Assembly (NCBI RefSeq): GCF_950295315.1
Contig: NC_080179.1
Span: 72,883,674-72,947,673 of the forward strand
Length of the DNA stretch: 64,000 nt
Direction of reading: 5' to 3'
DNA from: Erinaceus europaeus
Lineage: Eukaryota > Chordata > Mammalia > Eulipotyphla > Erinaceidae
The translations under genes and the position numbers were made by a program. The notes under the pieces were generated by a model that searched no databases, was not told the DNA's origin, and was given only the letters and a program-made list of their open reading frames with translations. The stretch's first letter is position 1; the number at the start of each line of letters is the position of its first letter. This document shows, piece by piece, positions 23,041 through 34,547 of the stretch.

Positions 23041-24196
23041 ATTCAACTTATCTTCATAATATTTCCAGCTACCACTTAGCTGAATAAAGATCACTAGCAG
23101 GTACCTAAACCAACATTATTTGCTATCTGTATCTCCCCCATAACTGAATTAAAATACCGATTTATTTAACATAGCTTGCAGAAACCTCTGTGTTAGGAAA
23201 GTACTTGCAGATTGGGCTGCAGCTTTTGAAGTCAGGTTTCCAGGATTTGAATCTTTGCTCTAAAATTGAGAAACAGGTTACATAAGTGACCTGAATATCA
23301 GTTCTTTATTCCTTGAAACATCATAACGATATAGCCCCTTCAAACAAAGAACAAGTGATATCAGCTGCTGGCTCCACAAGAGACCACCAGATCATGTGCC
23401 ACCTTGACATACATGCCTGGAGGCCTTGAAAGAGAAGCCCAAGGTTTTAGAGATTAGTGGGATGAGCCTATGTGATATATGGTAGGAATCATGCTGTGTT
23501 AGATCACTTATTTGCTGTAATGCTTGAGACCTGGTGATATAATGAGGATAGACCCTAGAGGTCAGTTGACTAGCAAATGATTTATAATACACACATATAT
23601 TTGTAAGATAACTATCTGCCAACATGAACAGTCTACTGTTAGAAGAGGATTCTTTGAGCAACGCATCGTTTGAATGAATATGTTTACTGGCACTTCTTGA
23701 AGCATGCAGTAAAGCTATGTGTGTGTTTATAGCTTTCTCCTGAGAGTTAACCTATGTGGTTGCAGGAGGCCTCAGTTCTCGGGGTCAAATGCGACGATCT
23801 ATATAAAACGTACAAGTCAGATACATAATTAGAAGTTCAATAAATGCTTGCTGTTTACGACTGGGTTTCTTATTCTAGCTGTTGTATGACTCAGCGTTCA
23901 GTTGTTGCAGGAGATGGTTTGACCCTTCGTGCTGAATGCAGATCTTCATCATCAAGCCAAGCCACAGGGCTGGCCAGTAGGAGATGGCTCAAGTTGGCAG
24001 ATGAGCAGAGTCAGAGCAGAGACTTCAGCAGGCAGGCATGAGCCTCGGAGTTCCTCCAGCAGAAATAATAAGCAAAGATTGAGGGAGGTCAACAGGAAGA
24101 TATAATAGCAAGTAGTCACAGTCAGCCAGGAAAAAATTTCAGATTAGGTCAGTGCTTGATTTAGAAGCACTTACAGGGAAATTATCAGTACTCTCA

Positions 24197-24358
24197 ACAG
24201 TTTTATTATTTTCAGTTTAAGTTAACTTAATTCAATTTTATCAGAGCCTGCTAAACTCCAGTTTCTGGTAGTGCTGGGAATTGAGCCTGGGACCTTTCAT
24301 GCCTCGGGCATGAAAATCCTTTTGTATAACCACTATACTATTTTCTCAGCCCCAAATC
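24197..24358 (-). mobile_element. SINE-C with perfect target duplication
   Basis: gtagtgctgggaattgagcc, ttttgtataaccactatact. Flanked by atcagtactctca at 24184-24196 and 24359-24371. Confidence 0.85.
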
Positions 24359-24917
24359 ATCAGTACTCTCAGACTGTACTGCTTACATTGGACAAGAAGG
24401 TGAAGCAGCGTTCAAGCCAGAATGGTCTCAACGTGAAATCTGTTACTGAAACTGTTCTGCAAATGGGGGAATGCGTGGAAATATGGCCACAAAAACTAAG
24501 CATATAAGATGACTCATTGGCACACAGAAAAGATCAGAGTCCAGTTTGCAGCAGGCTGACCCACGTGGTTATAGATTTGTTATTCAAAGCAGTCTGTGCA
24601 GTGCTTTGTGCTATAACAACAAATAACATTCATATGACACTTGTTTAATTAATCTGTTGTCCTCAGATATCCTACAATATAAATATAGCGACAGTTTTCA
24701 TCTACTTTGCCTAGATAGAATAAATGAAACTTACAGGGCTTTCTCACAAACCTTAAGAGGCAGGGTAGGGAGAGGTTTTCTAGGTGCAAAGATTGCTTCC
24801 ATATGTCCAAATAGTGATGGTATTGTTTAGATTTAAGATGTGTATGAGTGACTTGGAGATTCTCTTTTTTTTTTTTTTGCCTCCAGGGTTATCACTGGGG
24901 CTCAGTGCCTACACTAG

Positions 24918-24933
24918 GAATCTACTGCTTCTG
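24918..24933. repeat. Target-site duplication, left copy (U2 insertion)
   Basis: gaatctactgcttctg, SINE module sequence; repeated exactly at 24968-24983. Confidence 0.9.
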
Positions 24934-24967
24934 TACTTGATCTTAGCCAAAAGGCTGAGAAGAGATT
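24934..24967 (-). pseudogene. RNU2: Tailless U2 snRNA retropseudogene (5' end only)
   Basis: Read on the - strand it matches the conserved first 32 or so nucleotides of U2 snRNA, including CCTTTTGGCTAAGATCAAGT, a vertebrate hallmark. The match stops there; the branch-point-pairing segment, Sm site and stem-loops are absent, and there is no A tail. A perfect 16-bp duplication of the host SINE flanks it. It cannot make a functional snRNA. U2 normally acts in the spliceosome in branch-point recognition. Confidence 0.9.
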
Positions 24968-24983
24968 GAATCTACTGCTTCTG
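24968..24983. repeat. Target-site duplication, right copy (U2 insertion)
   Basis: gaatctactgcttctg, identical to 24918-24933. Confidence 0.9.
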
Positions 24984-25780
24984 GAGGCTATTTTTTTTCC
25001 CTTTTGTTACCCTTGTTGCTTATCTTTGTTGTTGTTAGTATTGTTGTTGTAATTGCTGTCATTGTTGTTGGATTGTTCTCAGAGAACTGAGAGAGGAGGG
25101 GAAGACAGAGGGGGGAGAGAAAGACAGACACCTGCAGGCCTGCTTCATCACTTGTGAAGCCAACCCCCTGCAGGTGGGGAGCCGGGGCTCAAACCAGGAT
25201 TCTTATGCCAGTCCTTGTGCTCATGCTGTGCGGTGTGCTTACCCTGCAGCACTACCACCCAATCCCAGAGAATCATTTTTTATGCTACTGCTCTTTCCTG
25301 TTACTACCTCATGTGTTGACATGTTATCGTTTCTTGAAAAGCAAAACCAATTGAAAATGTAAATGATTCTCATATTTTGACACCAGCACTTGAGATTACT
25401 ACAGAGCGGATATGATTGGGATATTGATCTGATATTTCATACAGCCTCACTGTGAAGTTTTCATTCACCAACCCTTTATTAAATGTCGTTTCTGGCATGC
25501 CAAATGTTGTTTTCTAGAGAGATGAAGATACATACAATGAATTGTCTTTTTTAAGAATCCCCAATCTACTAGAAAAGTGAGATATACTGAAGAAAAAAAA
25601 AGAAAAAGAAGAAATGGTTGAGGCGTACACAGCAGAGGATAACGGAAGTGAACTGTATAGTGTTTTGTAGAGTTAGGGGATGCGAGAGACTACTTCCTGG
25701 GTTTCTGTTCTTACTACTTCCGAATCCTCCAAACCAAACAAACTACAAACAGAAACCAACAAACTTGCACATTTTTAAAG

Positions 25781-26692
25781 CTTTTTAAAAAATTATTATT
25801 ATGATCAACACATCCATTGGACAGAAGGGGTACAATTCCACACAATTTGCCCCACCAGAGTTCCACATCCCATCCCCTCCATTGGGAGAGCTTTCTTATT
25901 CTTTGTCCCTCTGGGAATATGGACCCAGATAATTATGGGGTATAGAAGGTGGGAAGTCTGGTTTCTGTAATTGCTTGTCCGCTGGACATGAGTGTTGGCA
26001 AATGGATACATACTCCCAGCCTGTTTCTGTCTTTCCCTAGTGGGGCATGGCTCTGGAGAGGTGGAGTTCCAAGGCACATTGGTGAGGTCATCTGACCAGG
26101 GAAGTCAGCTTGATGTCATGGTAACATCTGCAACTTGGTAGCTGAAAAGCATGAAAATACAAAGCAAAACATATTGTCTAATAATCAGGAATCTGAAGGC
26201 CAGAATATAGCAGATGAGATTTGGGGGTCTCCATTTTGGAAAAAGCTAGGAAAATGTTTTTAGGGATATTCCAAGGGGCCCATGACTTTACTAATTTTTG
26301 CCTGAGTTCAAGAGCTAAAATGCAGGTGGGCTAAAGGGATCATCCAAAGGTATCAGATGGATCTGCTGGTGGGGCGCTACAGAACCTTAACTTCAGTGTG
26401 GAACAACAATCGTAAGGACTGCCTGACTCTCTGAAAGGAGGCTGGGTCAACATACTCTGCCACTCTAGGAAGATGAGTCCCCAAACAAATGCAGCCTAGA
26501 ATGTCCCTAGATACGACCACTCATTGCAAAGCTCAGACTGACAGGGATGCAGACGTTACTGGTGCAGAGGTGCTGAATGTGGGCCCCAGATCAGATTGAT
26601 GGGGTTGACCGCTAGTGGTATTTATATACTTTTTCCATATTTGGTATCTACTCTCTTCCCTTATCCATCTGTTTAGTCTTATTCTCAAACTA
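25781..26692 (-). mobile_element. L1 3'UTR, 5'-truncated, with target duplication
   Basis: About 0.9 kb, T-rich at its left end, then ggggtacaattccacacaat, ccacatcccatcccctccat, caaggcacattggtgaggtc, taataatcaggaatctgaag. Flanked by gcacatttttaaag (25767-25780) and gcacatttttgaag (26693-26706). Confidence 0.85.
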
Positions 26693-26939
26693 GCACATTT
26701 TTGAAGTATATTGCATGCAGTAATCCTGCTACTCAGCCCACAGTAGTAGATCTAATAATAAAAAAAAAAGGTCAAAAATGAAGGCAACTACTACCTGGAT
26801 TAAAATATATATATATATGTGTTAGGAAATACAAATGAAAAGATAGTGAGACAAAGCCTTGAGTCACTCAGGTATGATATAGACAATTGATCTGGAAGGT
26901 TTGAAATCAACATATAAATCAACAAAATGGCCAATCTGA

Positions 26940-27060
26940 GAGCTGGGACGATAGTTCACGTGGGTAGTGCACTGCTTTGCCTTGTGTGTGACTCAGTGCA
27001 TTCAAGGAAGCTTCACTGCTGTGTTATCTCACTCTCTGTGTTGGCCTCTTTGCTTTTCTA
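26940..27060 (+). mobile_element. SINE-D
   Basis: gctgggacgatagttcacgt, gtgcactgctttgccttgtg, ggaagcttcactgctgtgtt. Confidence 0.65.
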
Positions 27061-27849
27061 GCTTAACTGATACATAGGAACCTATGCAAAACCTAGTGCT
27101 TCATTTTACTTGAGATCCCAAGCTGTGCTATGATAATGCAAGACCCACTTTCCCATAGCCTGTGTTTCATTAGAAGGATGCATTGGAAAGTGATGAAAGT
27201 TCTCTCTGAAAGTATGAATACTAATGATTGGGAAACATAAAAATCATTATAATTCAGCAAAGTTCAGTGAAATTCCCATAGCTCTTAAAAATAGGAAGTG
27301 TATGAAAGACTTGTATTATGTCTTTTCTTTTTAATTATTGCTATTAATCTTGTTTGATTGAGGCAATAAAAGGTACCCACTGACTCAGTGAACAGCTGTG
27401 CAACAAGTCATGGCAAGCCACAGTGATAACAGCTTTTGTTTGGAGTTCTAAATGGATTGTGTCTCGCTAAACCACTATGTAATTATGGATCCTTTGTGAT
27501 TTCACACTCTCATCTTATAGTCATTTTTTCTCTCTTTGATGTGGCATGCTATGTTCAGTTGCCTATCAGAAAACACAACATGGTTTTGAAAAGGATAAAA
27601 TCAAATTGTAACAGTCGATGTTTCCATAACGTGTGCATAGCCAAGGGGAAAGATGTAAATAGGTGCATTAACGCACTGTCTTTCCATTTTCCAGATAGTA
27701 GAAGCACATCTCTACTCTTATATTCTTTCCACAATAGAAAAGCTAGATTTATTCCTCCCATACTTATAGATCAGCAAATGATACACAAGTATTAGACGGA
27801 ATTTGAAGGAATTTGGAGTATTGCACCAAAGTTAAAAAAAAAAAAAAAA

Positions 27850-28131
27850 AACAATCCAGGAGTTGGGCGGTAGCACAGTGGGTTAAGCACAGAGGCGCAA
27901 AGCGCAAGGACCGGCTTAAGGATCCTGGTTCAAGCCCCCAGATCCCCACCTGCAGGGGAGTCACTTCACAAGTGGTGAAGCAGGTCTGCAGGTGTCTATC
28001 TTTCTCTCCCCCTCTCTTTCTTTCCCTCCTCTCTCCATTTCTCTCTGTCTTATCTAACAACGACAACAACAATAATAACTACAACAATAAAACAACAAGG
28101 GCAACAAAAGGGAATAAATAAATAGTAAAAA
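27850..28131 (+). mobile_element. SINE-A, full length
   Basis: ggagttgggcggtagcacag head, ctggttcaagcccccagatc, agcaggtctgcaggtgtcta, acaacaagggcaacaaaagg and an aataaataaatag tail. Confidence 0.95.
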
Positions 28132-28699
28132 AAAAAACTCTGGGTGGAGGGTGAGGGTAGATTTTCAGCTTCACTTTAGCGGGCTATATAGACCTTTGGT
28201 GATAGGAATGGTGTGTTAATATGCATTCCTATTAACATATAGTCTTATAAATCAATATTTAACCAATATGAGGAGAAATATATAGATTGAATATCTTGAA
28301 ATTTTTGATGCATAGAGCCTAGTTCTGAGTATATATTTCTTCAATCTAAACACTTAAGGTTTCAAACTAGTAACCTGATTAAATTTCAACAGTGGACTTA
28401 AACTGTTAATACATTACTAATAATGATTTTCTAAAAAAATATTAAATCACCTATAATCTTAAGCCAGGGAGGCCAGAAGCAACTGGTCTTGTCAGCATAT
28501 AAGATACAGTTATTTCTAAATAGCATTAAATGACATAAATTATGGTGAGGTCTTCTATGATATAGCAAATCCTAACCATAGGATTTTTAAAGTAAATCAA
28601 CTTCCCAAATAACTTGGTTATAACAATAAGTATCTTTTGCCTTCTCAGACTACCAAAGCAGGAATCTTCCACATTTACTATAAAATTTATATTTCACGG

Positions 28700-28905
28700 C
28701 CATGGGGGTGGCACACCTGGTTGAGTATACATGTTATAATGTGTAAGGACCCAGGTTCGAATCCCTGGTCCCCACCTGCAGAGGGAAAGCTCTGTGAGTG
28801 GTGAAGCAGTGTTGCAGTTGTCTCTCTATCTCTTGCCCTATCATTGCCTTCCCTCTCAATTTCTGGCTATCTCTATTAAATAAGTAAAGATAAAAAATAA
28901 ATAAA
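28700..28905 (+). mobile_element. SINE-B, full length
   Basis: catgggggtggcacacctgg head, caggttcgaatccctggtcc B box, tattaaataagtaaagataa tail. Confidence 0.85.
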
Positions 28906-30076
28906 TAACATATATCCCCTGGTCCTGGAATCTGGGGCTTGGCTTATTTCCTTCATACTTCTCTTGATCCATAACTTCTGATCCTGCATCTGCTGATCTC
29001 AACCAAATCACTGCAACCAGTACCACCTCAACATGTTTCACTTCAGACTGTGAGCAGAGACACCAGGTGTGGGGTGTCAACCTTCCAACTCCATTACTCT
29101 GTTGAGACCTATCCTAGCTCATAGGACTCCTTATTTCCATTTTTGGTGGAACACTTCCTAACAAAGCCGCAGAACCTAGATATAGACCAGGACCCATGAG
29201 ATAGAACACATATGCACATGTGCCCATAAATTAGGGGAATATATATATATACCTTAAAGTAAACATTTTTTACAATAGTCTACAGTACTCAATAAGTACA
29301 GCAAGCAAGTAGAAAGACCTAAAAAAAGACAGCATAAAGACTTAGATACCTTCTTCACCTAGTTCTTATTTTACTTCCCTCACTCTAAGGCTAACCCTGT
29401 CAAAGAAAGGACTGCAAAAGCTGGATAAGGGCAAGAGACCAACATACTTTAAGGATGGCTCTTTTGGTCACTACCAAGCCATCCCATCATCTGGGGCCCT
29501 AGTTAGGGAATCCTGGGAGTCCCACACAGACATGATAGGCCTAGACCTCTAACAGATCCCTCTCACCATAGTCACTGGTCATCTCCATCAGGAACAGCAT
29601 CATGGACTGCCCCCTTGTGGGCCTCTATGGGACCTTTCCCTCAATGAGGAATAACAATGGTAGGGACTCATTGTCTGCCACTCAAAGAAGTTGGGTCCTA
29701 GAATGTTCCCAGCTATGACCGTAGAATGCAAGCTCAGACTAACAGGGATGCTGTCTGTTTATACAGGCTTCTGTGCTGAATAGGGGCCCCAGATCACAAT
29801 GATAGGGTTTATAGTTAACAGTAATTATATACTTTCCCCATACTTGGGAGCTACTCTCTTCCCTAGTTCTATTTCTAAATCTGACACCATCTCCACAGAC
29901 AATACCTTTAGACCACCTGCATGTTAGCTATGGAGATCAAGTAAAAATCAGTAAAGCCATGGGGTCTCTTGGAATAGACCTAAAATGGACTTCCTAGCTT
30001 TTTCCATAGTGGATACCCCACATCTCATCTGCTGTTTCCTTCCCTTTAGATTCCTGATTATTAAACCATTTTTTCT
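28906..30076 (-). mobile_element. L1 3'UTR-related composite with an inverted end
   Basis: 29590-29900 matches the antisense L1 3'UTR at 26380-26650 and 35500-35800 (gaggaataacaatggtaggg, gggagctactctcttccc). 29975-30075 matches the same UTR in the opposite orientation (agctttttccatagtggata, attcctgattattaaacc). 28906-29589 is likely the same element but has no close copy in the window. The endogenous retrovirus abuts it at 30077. Confidence 0.55.
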
Positions 30077-30557
30077 TGTCGGGCTGAACTTCATTGATGG
30101 GAGACAGACGACCAGGGACTCATGGTTGAGCTGTACGCAGTATCTCTTTATTCATGCAGGACACAGCGCAATCTATACCAAGCTAGACTAAACTAACAAC
30201 TAACTAAAACGAACAATGTTGTCTTTATATATACTTCCCAAGTAGGGTGTGAACAGGATGTGACGCAGAGAGGGTGGAGAGAAAAATGACTGGTGAAAAT
30301 CAGGGTGTGACAAGGAGAGGATCAGGGTGTGACAAGGAGAGGGGGTGGAGCAGGTGAGAATTCTACCACTAAACCACCAATGCCCTGGAGAGAAGGTGGT
30401 GCTTTATGTAAATGTAAAAGTGATTTATGTAAATAGACCGGCAGTGGTTATATAAATAGAATACAGTGGTTATGTAAATAGAATGCAGTGTTAAGCAGGG
30501 GGGATTTAAACCAAATGAAACAGAAGGGGTTTTTAAAAGCAGAATTCGAAGATACCA
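30077..30557 (-). mobile_element. 3' LTR of the - strand provirus
   Basis: On the - strand it runs TGGTATC ... CCCGACA (about 481 bp), with AATAAA at 30145-30150 and repeated tatgtaaata units in U3. Confidence 0.75.
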
Positions 30558-30560
30558 ATA

Positions 30561-30577
30561 ATTCCCCCTTTCTTTTT
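30561..30577 (-). promoter_or_regulatory. Polypurine tract of the provirus
   Basis: On the - strand aaaaagaaagggggaat, directly upstream of the 3' LTR, where plus-strand priming would occur. Confidence 0.75.
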
Positions 30578-30959
30578 AACTAATGGCCATAGTATCGGGA
30601 TTGCGGGGCACTTTGTGAGGCAGGGAGACTGATAAGAGGCACACCTTTTTGGGGTTCTACTGTCCCTCTTTGCTCAACCTCTCCGTAGAGAGAGAGACTA
30701 ACAGGATTGACACACCCCTCAGGCTCAAGCCCTTCCAAGCTCAACCACATCCTCACAATTCCCCAACATCTCTCTCTTACTTTATGGCCATATATAACTG
30801 GATCAATGTCTGTAAAAGGCTTCATCACTGTCAGGGGACTAGCAGTGTAGGGGTGAACAGAAACCTATATCATATAGGCATTTTCAAAAGAACTGACATA
30901 AGACATGGAAAACAAAATAGGCGAGCAGCAATAACCAGTGTGATGCCAAGGGGAGCCCT

Positions 30960-31160
30960 GAGGGGGTATTTTCTGTCTCAATGGGCAAGGCCTAGCAGGC
31001 GAAAGGGCATTTCTTGCCTCTGGGGGTATCAATTGCGTCTGGGGGCGCTTCATGTCTCTGTGGGCATCTCTTGCCTCAAAGGGTGTTTCCTGCCTCTGTG
31101 GGCATAACCTAATAAGGAGGGGGGGGTTTCTGCCTCTGTGAACAGAGCCTGCAGGCGAGG
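30960..31160. repeat. Degenerate short tandem repeats in the provirus
   Basis: About six copies of a 25-30 base unit built on ttgcctctgggggtat / ctgcctctgtgggcat, close to the 3' LTR. Confidence 0.75.
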
Positions 31161-32183
31161 GGACATGGTTTATAAAGTCTCAAGGCAATTGGCTGAAGTT
31201 AGTCTTTGAGAAACACAGCAGCGTGTACCAGTATGTCCGATGGAAGTGTCAATCCAAAGTAGATGGCCATGGAAGAAAATGCCAGGGAATGAAACGCTGC
31301 ACGTCTGTCTCAATGGGGAATGTTGGCCACCAGAATTCTGCTTTTCTGTAGAGAGTGATCTTTGGAGTCTGTGAATCTGTTTCTTCAGGTCGTGCCAGGT
31401 CACATCATTGGTTTCCGGGGGTGTGCTGTAGTCATTCCATCTTGTGGGCGATGTCAGAGAACAGGATCTAAATGGATTTCCAGGAATTCCATTTGAGTAG
31501 ATGCTTTTTCATGTGAAGACTTTGACAGCTGAAATTCACTTACTTGTCAAACAAAACTTGTATCAGATTAAAAGTTTACTATAATTGATAACTCCATTAT
31601 AATTGGAAGTCCTTTCTAGTATGAATTCAAAGTTGTTGAAACAGTTTAAACTCAATAAAATGTGGAAAGGTAAACAGAAGAATCATGGTAGAAGCCTCAG
31701 GCATGAGAATAATTAACATAATCATTCCACTATCTGCCCCGCCCATAACTCATACAGTTTTCAGGATTAAATGTTTCAGATTTATGCCAAGACGTAAAAA
31801 AGAAATCAAAGGAGGGAAAAACAATTTTTTGGATTGTTTCTGGATGTCTCTAGAAATCATGGCTGCGTCCAGCATTTTTTTTTAAGTCAATGTCAAACAA
31901 AAATTCAGTCATTCAAATCACTCTCTTATGAAACACAACTTGAACCAGATTATCAAGATCTCACCATGTAGTATCATGAGTCCCTGGAGGGCGACCTAGT
32001 CCAAAAAGCTCTTCAAAATTCCATTTAGGGTGCTTCTGACTGTTCCGGATGGATTGCTTCAGGCACCCATTTTTAAAAGTGTCTTCTCATCGAAGAAAGA
32101 ATCCAATCAGGAGAGTAGAACTAACCACGTGTCTCCATTCTTGGGGACTGCCAGGGTACTAGAGAATGCTCCTCAAATTAGAG

Positions 32184-32445
32184 TAGTCCTTCTCCATGGG
32201 AAACATGTGAGAAGAAGTCCAGAAAGTCCCAGTGGAAATCCCCATGCATATTCCAAGCTCTACGACAGTCATAAAGAACCAAATTGTGGCCCGGAGCAAA
32301 ATGTAGTCCTTTTCCTCGGGAAACATGGGAGAGGGAATCCAGAAAGTCTAAGGAGAAATCTCCGTGCATCTCCCAAGCTCTATGATCCCGGTCATAAGAA
32401 ACCAAAGTTCCCGGTCAGGGAAACAAAGTGTGGCCCAGAGTAAAA
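32184..32445. repeat. About 120-bp tandem duplication in the provirus leader
   Basis: Two units, from 32184 and from 32304, both with tagtcctt, gggaaacatg, aatccagaaagtc-like and caagctctaYga segments. The second is about 20 bases longer. Confidence 0.8.
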
Positions 32446-32615
32446 TGTTCCAGAGATAGAGAAACTGTCTCATAATGAAACAGTAGAGGCTTTGGCAAAC
32501 CTCTTCATAAGTAGAAAGGCAACCCATGGTGGATGGGTAGCCAAGTTTACTTATCTGGGCGATGGGCAGGTTAGGTCCCACGTCGGTGCTGGTCTCTGTT
32601 TCAGGGCATATGTGA

Positions 32616-32632
32616 GTCCCTGTTGGGTGCCA
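32616..32632 (-). promoter_or_regulatory. Primer-binding site, tRNA-Lys type
   Basis: On the - strand tggcacccaacagggac, two bases after the LTR end. It resembles the tRNA-Lys primer-binding site of class II elements with one substitution and one missing base. Confidence 0.7.
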
Positions 32633-32634
32633 TA

Positions 32635-32765
32635 TGTCGGGCTGAGCTTCATTGACGGGAGACAGACGACCAGGGACTCATGGTTGAGCTGTACGCAGTA
32701 TCTCTTTATTCATGCAGGACGCAGTGCAATCTATACCAAGCTAGACTAAACTAACAACTAACTAA
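32635..32765 (-). mobile_element. Truncated 5' LTR (R-U5 only)
   Basis: Matches 30077-30207 with four differences. Similarity ends abruptly at 32765; the U3 is missing. Confidence 0.85.
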
Positions 32766-33094
32766 TAGTTAATAAAGATACTAGCCACATTTTATTTTTA
32801 TGCTCCATTAAATAATGACAGTGGAAATTTTCTCTATGTAAACATAATAGCTGCATTAATAGTAAATTAGTTCATTATAACCTTGCCACATATAATGAAT
32901 ATAAAATTAACACTTGTGAGTGGAGGATTTTAACCAAAAAATTAAAATATGATAACAGTTTAAGAATTTGGAACTAAATACCTGAATTTTCATTTGATAT
33001 TTTAAATGATTTATCTAAATTAACATTATATCCATGGTTCTTTGTTGATATATACTATAACATACAAAAAGCAATTTACAATTAATTCCTGATC

Positions 33095-33260
33095 CTCTTT
33101 TTAAATTTTATTCATTTATTTTAGAAAGAAAGAGACAGAGACAGAAAGACCAGAACACTTTCTATTCTGGATTATGATGGTACTGGGGATTGAACCTGCG
33201 ACCTCAGATCCTCTGTTGAGTACCTTTTTGCATAATAGTTATGCTCCCTATCCCCCTCAT
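33095..33260 (-). mobile_element. SINE-C
   Basis: gaccagaacactttctattc, ggtactggggattgaacctg, tttgcataatagttatgctc. Confidence 0.8.
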
Positions 33261-33739
33261 GAATTTCTTTTTTTCAAATAATACTAATCCACCTTCATAG
33301 ACTGTTATCTTTGGGGTAACCCAGTGCTTACTGACTGCTAGTTCACTTCACCCTATTTTTCCAGCTCTATTTCTTCATTAAAGATGATTACCATATTCTT
33401 TGCATACCATGCTGAAACTGAAACATGTTTTTTTTTTCTTTTTTTTTTTGATGAGGCAGAAGAATTGAATGTTGAGGAAAATCATGGTGAGAACTTTTCT
33501 GAGTTAGCAAGATAGCCTTTGATGTTCATATACAGAGATAAGCTGCATGGAACTTCCAGTCAAATCATAAGTCGCACAGAAATCGCTGAAACTTTGCCAG
33601 AATAATGGGGAGAGAGATTACTGTGAATTAAACAGTTTTTATAAATGATGTATTTGTTTAATAGAGAGAGAGAGTAAATGCCCAGTGTCCAGGAAATAAG
33701 TATTTTTAAAAAAGAAGAAGAAAAACAAAGACTAGAAAA

Positions 33740-33847
33740 GCTATCAAGGGATGGGATGAGGTATGGAGTTCTAGTGGTGGGAATTGTGTGGAAATGTACC
33801 CCTCTTATCCTATTGTATTGGTAATATTTCCATTATTAATATTTTTT
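33740..33847 (+). mobile_element. L1 3' terminus
   Basis: gggatgggatgaggtatgga, ggtgggaattgtgtggaaat, gtacccctcttatcctat: the sense end of the L1 3'UTR, very short. Confidence 0.7.
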
Positions 33848-34040
33848 AAAGAGTGCATATTACCATGTGCGAAAAGCCAGGTTCAAATCCTCAGTCTCCA
33901 TCTGCATGGGGGAAGAGTCACAAGCAGTGATGCTGGTCTACATCCATTCCTCTCCCTCTCCCTCCCTCCCTCCCTCCCTTCCATACCCCCTTCCCACTCA
34001 ATTTCTCCCTGACCTATCAAATGACATAAAGTTAAAAACT
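33848..34040 (+). mobile_element. SINE-B-like copy
   Basis: gtgcatattaccatgtgcga, caggttcaaatcctcagtct, a (CCCT)n tract at 33955-33979 and a short tail; (TA)n follows at 34041-34056. Confidence 0.7.
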
Positions 34041-34329
34041 AATATATATATATATACTCTATAGTTAACAATGATTTTAAAAAGCATGTCAAAAATGATT
34101 GTGGATAAGCTTAAAGAAGTCAGGGTCATCTGCATATTAAACTTAAAATGACAACTGGAGCAGTGTCCATGTTATTTGGATCGATTGCTTGAAAACTAAA
34201 GATGAACACCACCTCCGTAAGTCCTTCACCAGCATGTACGAGGATCTATAAGATTATTTGGAAAATTAAAAAGAAGCAAAATGTGGAGTCCTTGAGTCAT
34301 AAATTTTACTGAAAACATGTCCTTTTTTT

Positions 34330-34530
34330 AAACTTAAAAAATAATTTTATATAGACATAAAAACTCAGAGGGGAGGGAGAGATAGAGAAGAAGAGAAAAA
34401 GAAAGATACCTGCAGCCCTGCGTCACCTGTCTTAAAGCTTCCCTCCTGCAGGCAGAGACCAGGGCCTCGAATTCTGATCCATGCACATGGTAATGTGTGT
34501 ACTCTAGCAGGTGTGCTATCTCCTGACCTT
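34330..34530 (-). mobile_element. SINE-B
   Basis: gggagagatagagaagaaga, cctgcagccctgcgtcacct, gcaggtgtgctatctcctga. Confidence 0.75.
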
Positions 34531-34547
34531 AAAAACATGAGGTTCTA

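Larger units (their letters stand above)
24866..25268 (-). mobile_element. SINE-A long form, interrupted by a U2 snRNA fragment
   Basis: Antisense module (cctccagggttatcactggg), (aac)n part, body gaggggaagacagagggggg, head gcactaccacccaatccc. A 34-bp U2 piece plus one target copy sit inside the module. Confidence 0.9.
30077..32765 (-). mobile_element. Non-coding endogenous retrovirus, class II-like, 5' LTR truncated
   Basis: A 2.7-kb - strand provirus. The 3' LTR is 30077-30557; the U5-R part of the 5' LTR is 32635-32765. Between them lie a primer-binding site, a polypurine tract and about 2.1 kb of internal sequence without a long ORF or recognisable gag, pro, pol or env. The two LTR segments differ at 4 of 131 positions, so the copy is fairly young. 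It would depend on another element's proteins. No target duplication is found, because the right end is broken. Confidence 0.8.

Noticed and set aside
23690..24060. Possible LTR (tctatataaaac, then aataaatgcttgctg)
   Set aside because: TATA-like and AATAAA motifs are spaced plausibly, but I found no TG...CA ends with a target duplication and no second copy.
30649..31107. 152-codon open frame in the provirus
   Set aside because: It lies antisense to the provirus over its tandem repeats and shows no retroviral protein motif.
32030..32443. 137-codon open frame
   Set aside because: It is antisense to the provirus leader, and its internal repetition follows the DNA tandem duplication.
32184..32445. 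CRISPR-like repeat array
   Set aside because: Two long units without spacers inside a mammalian provirus.
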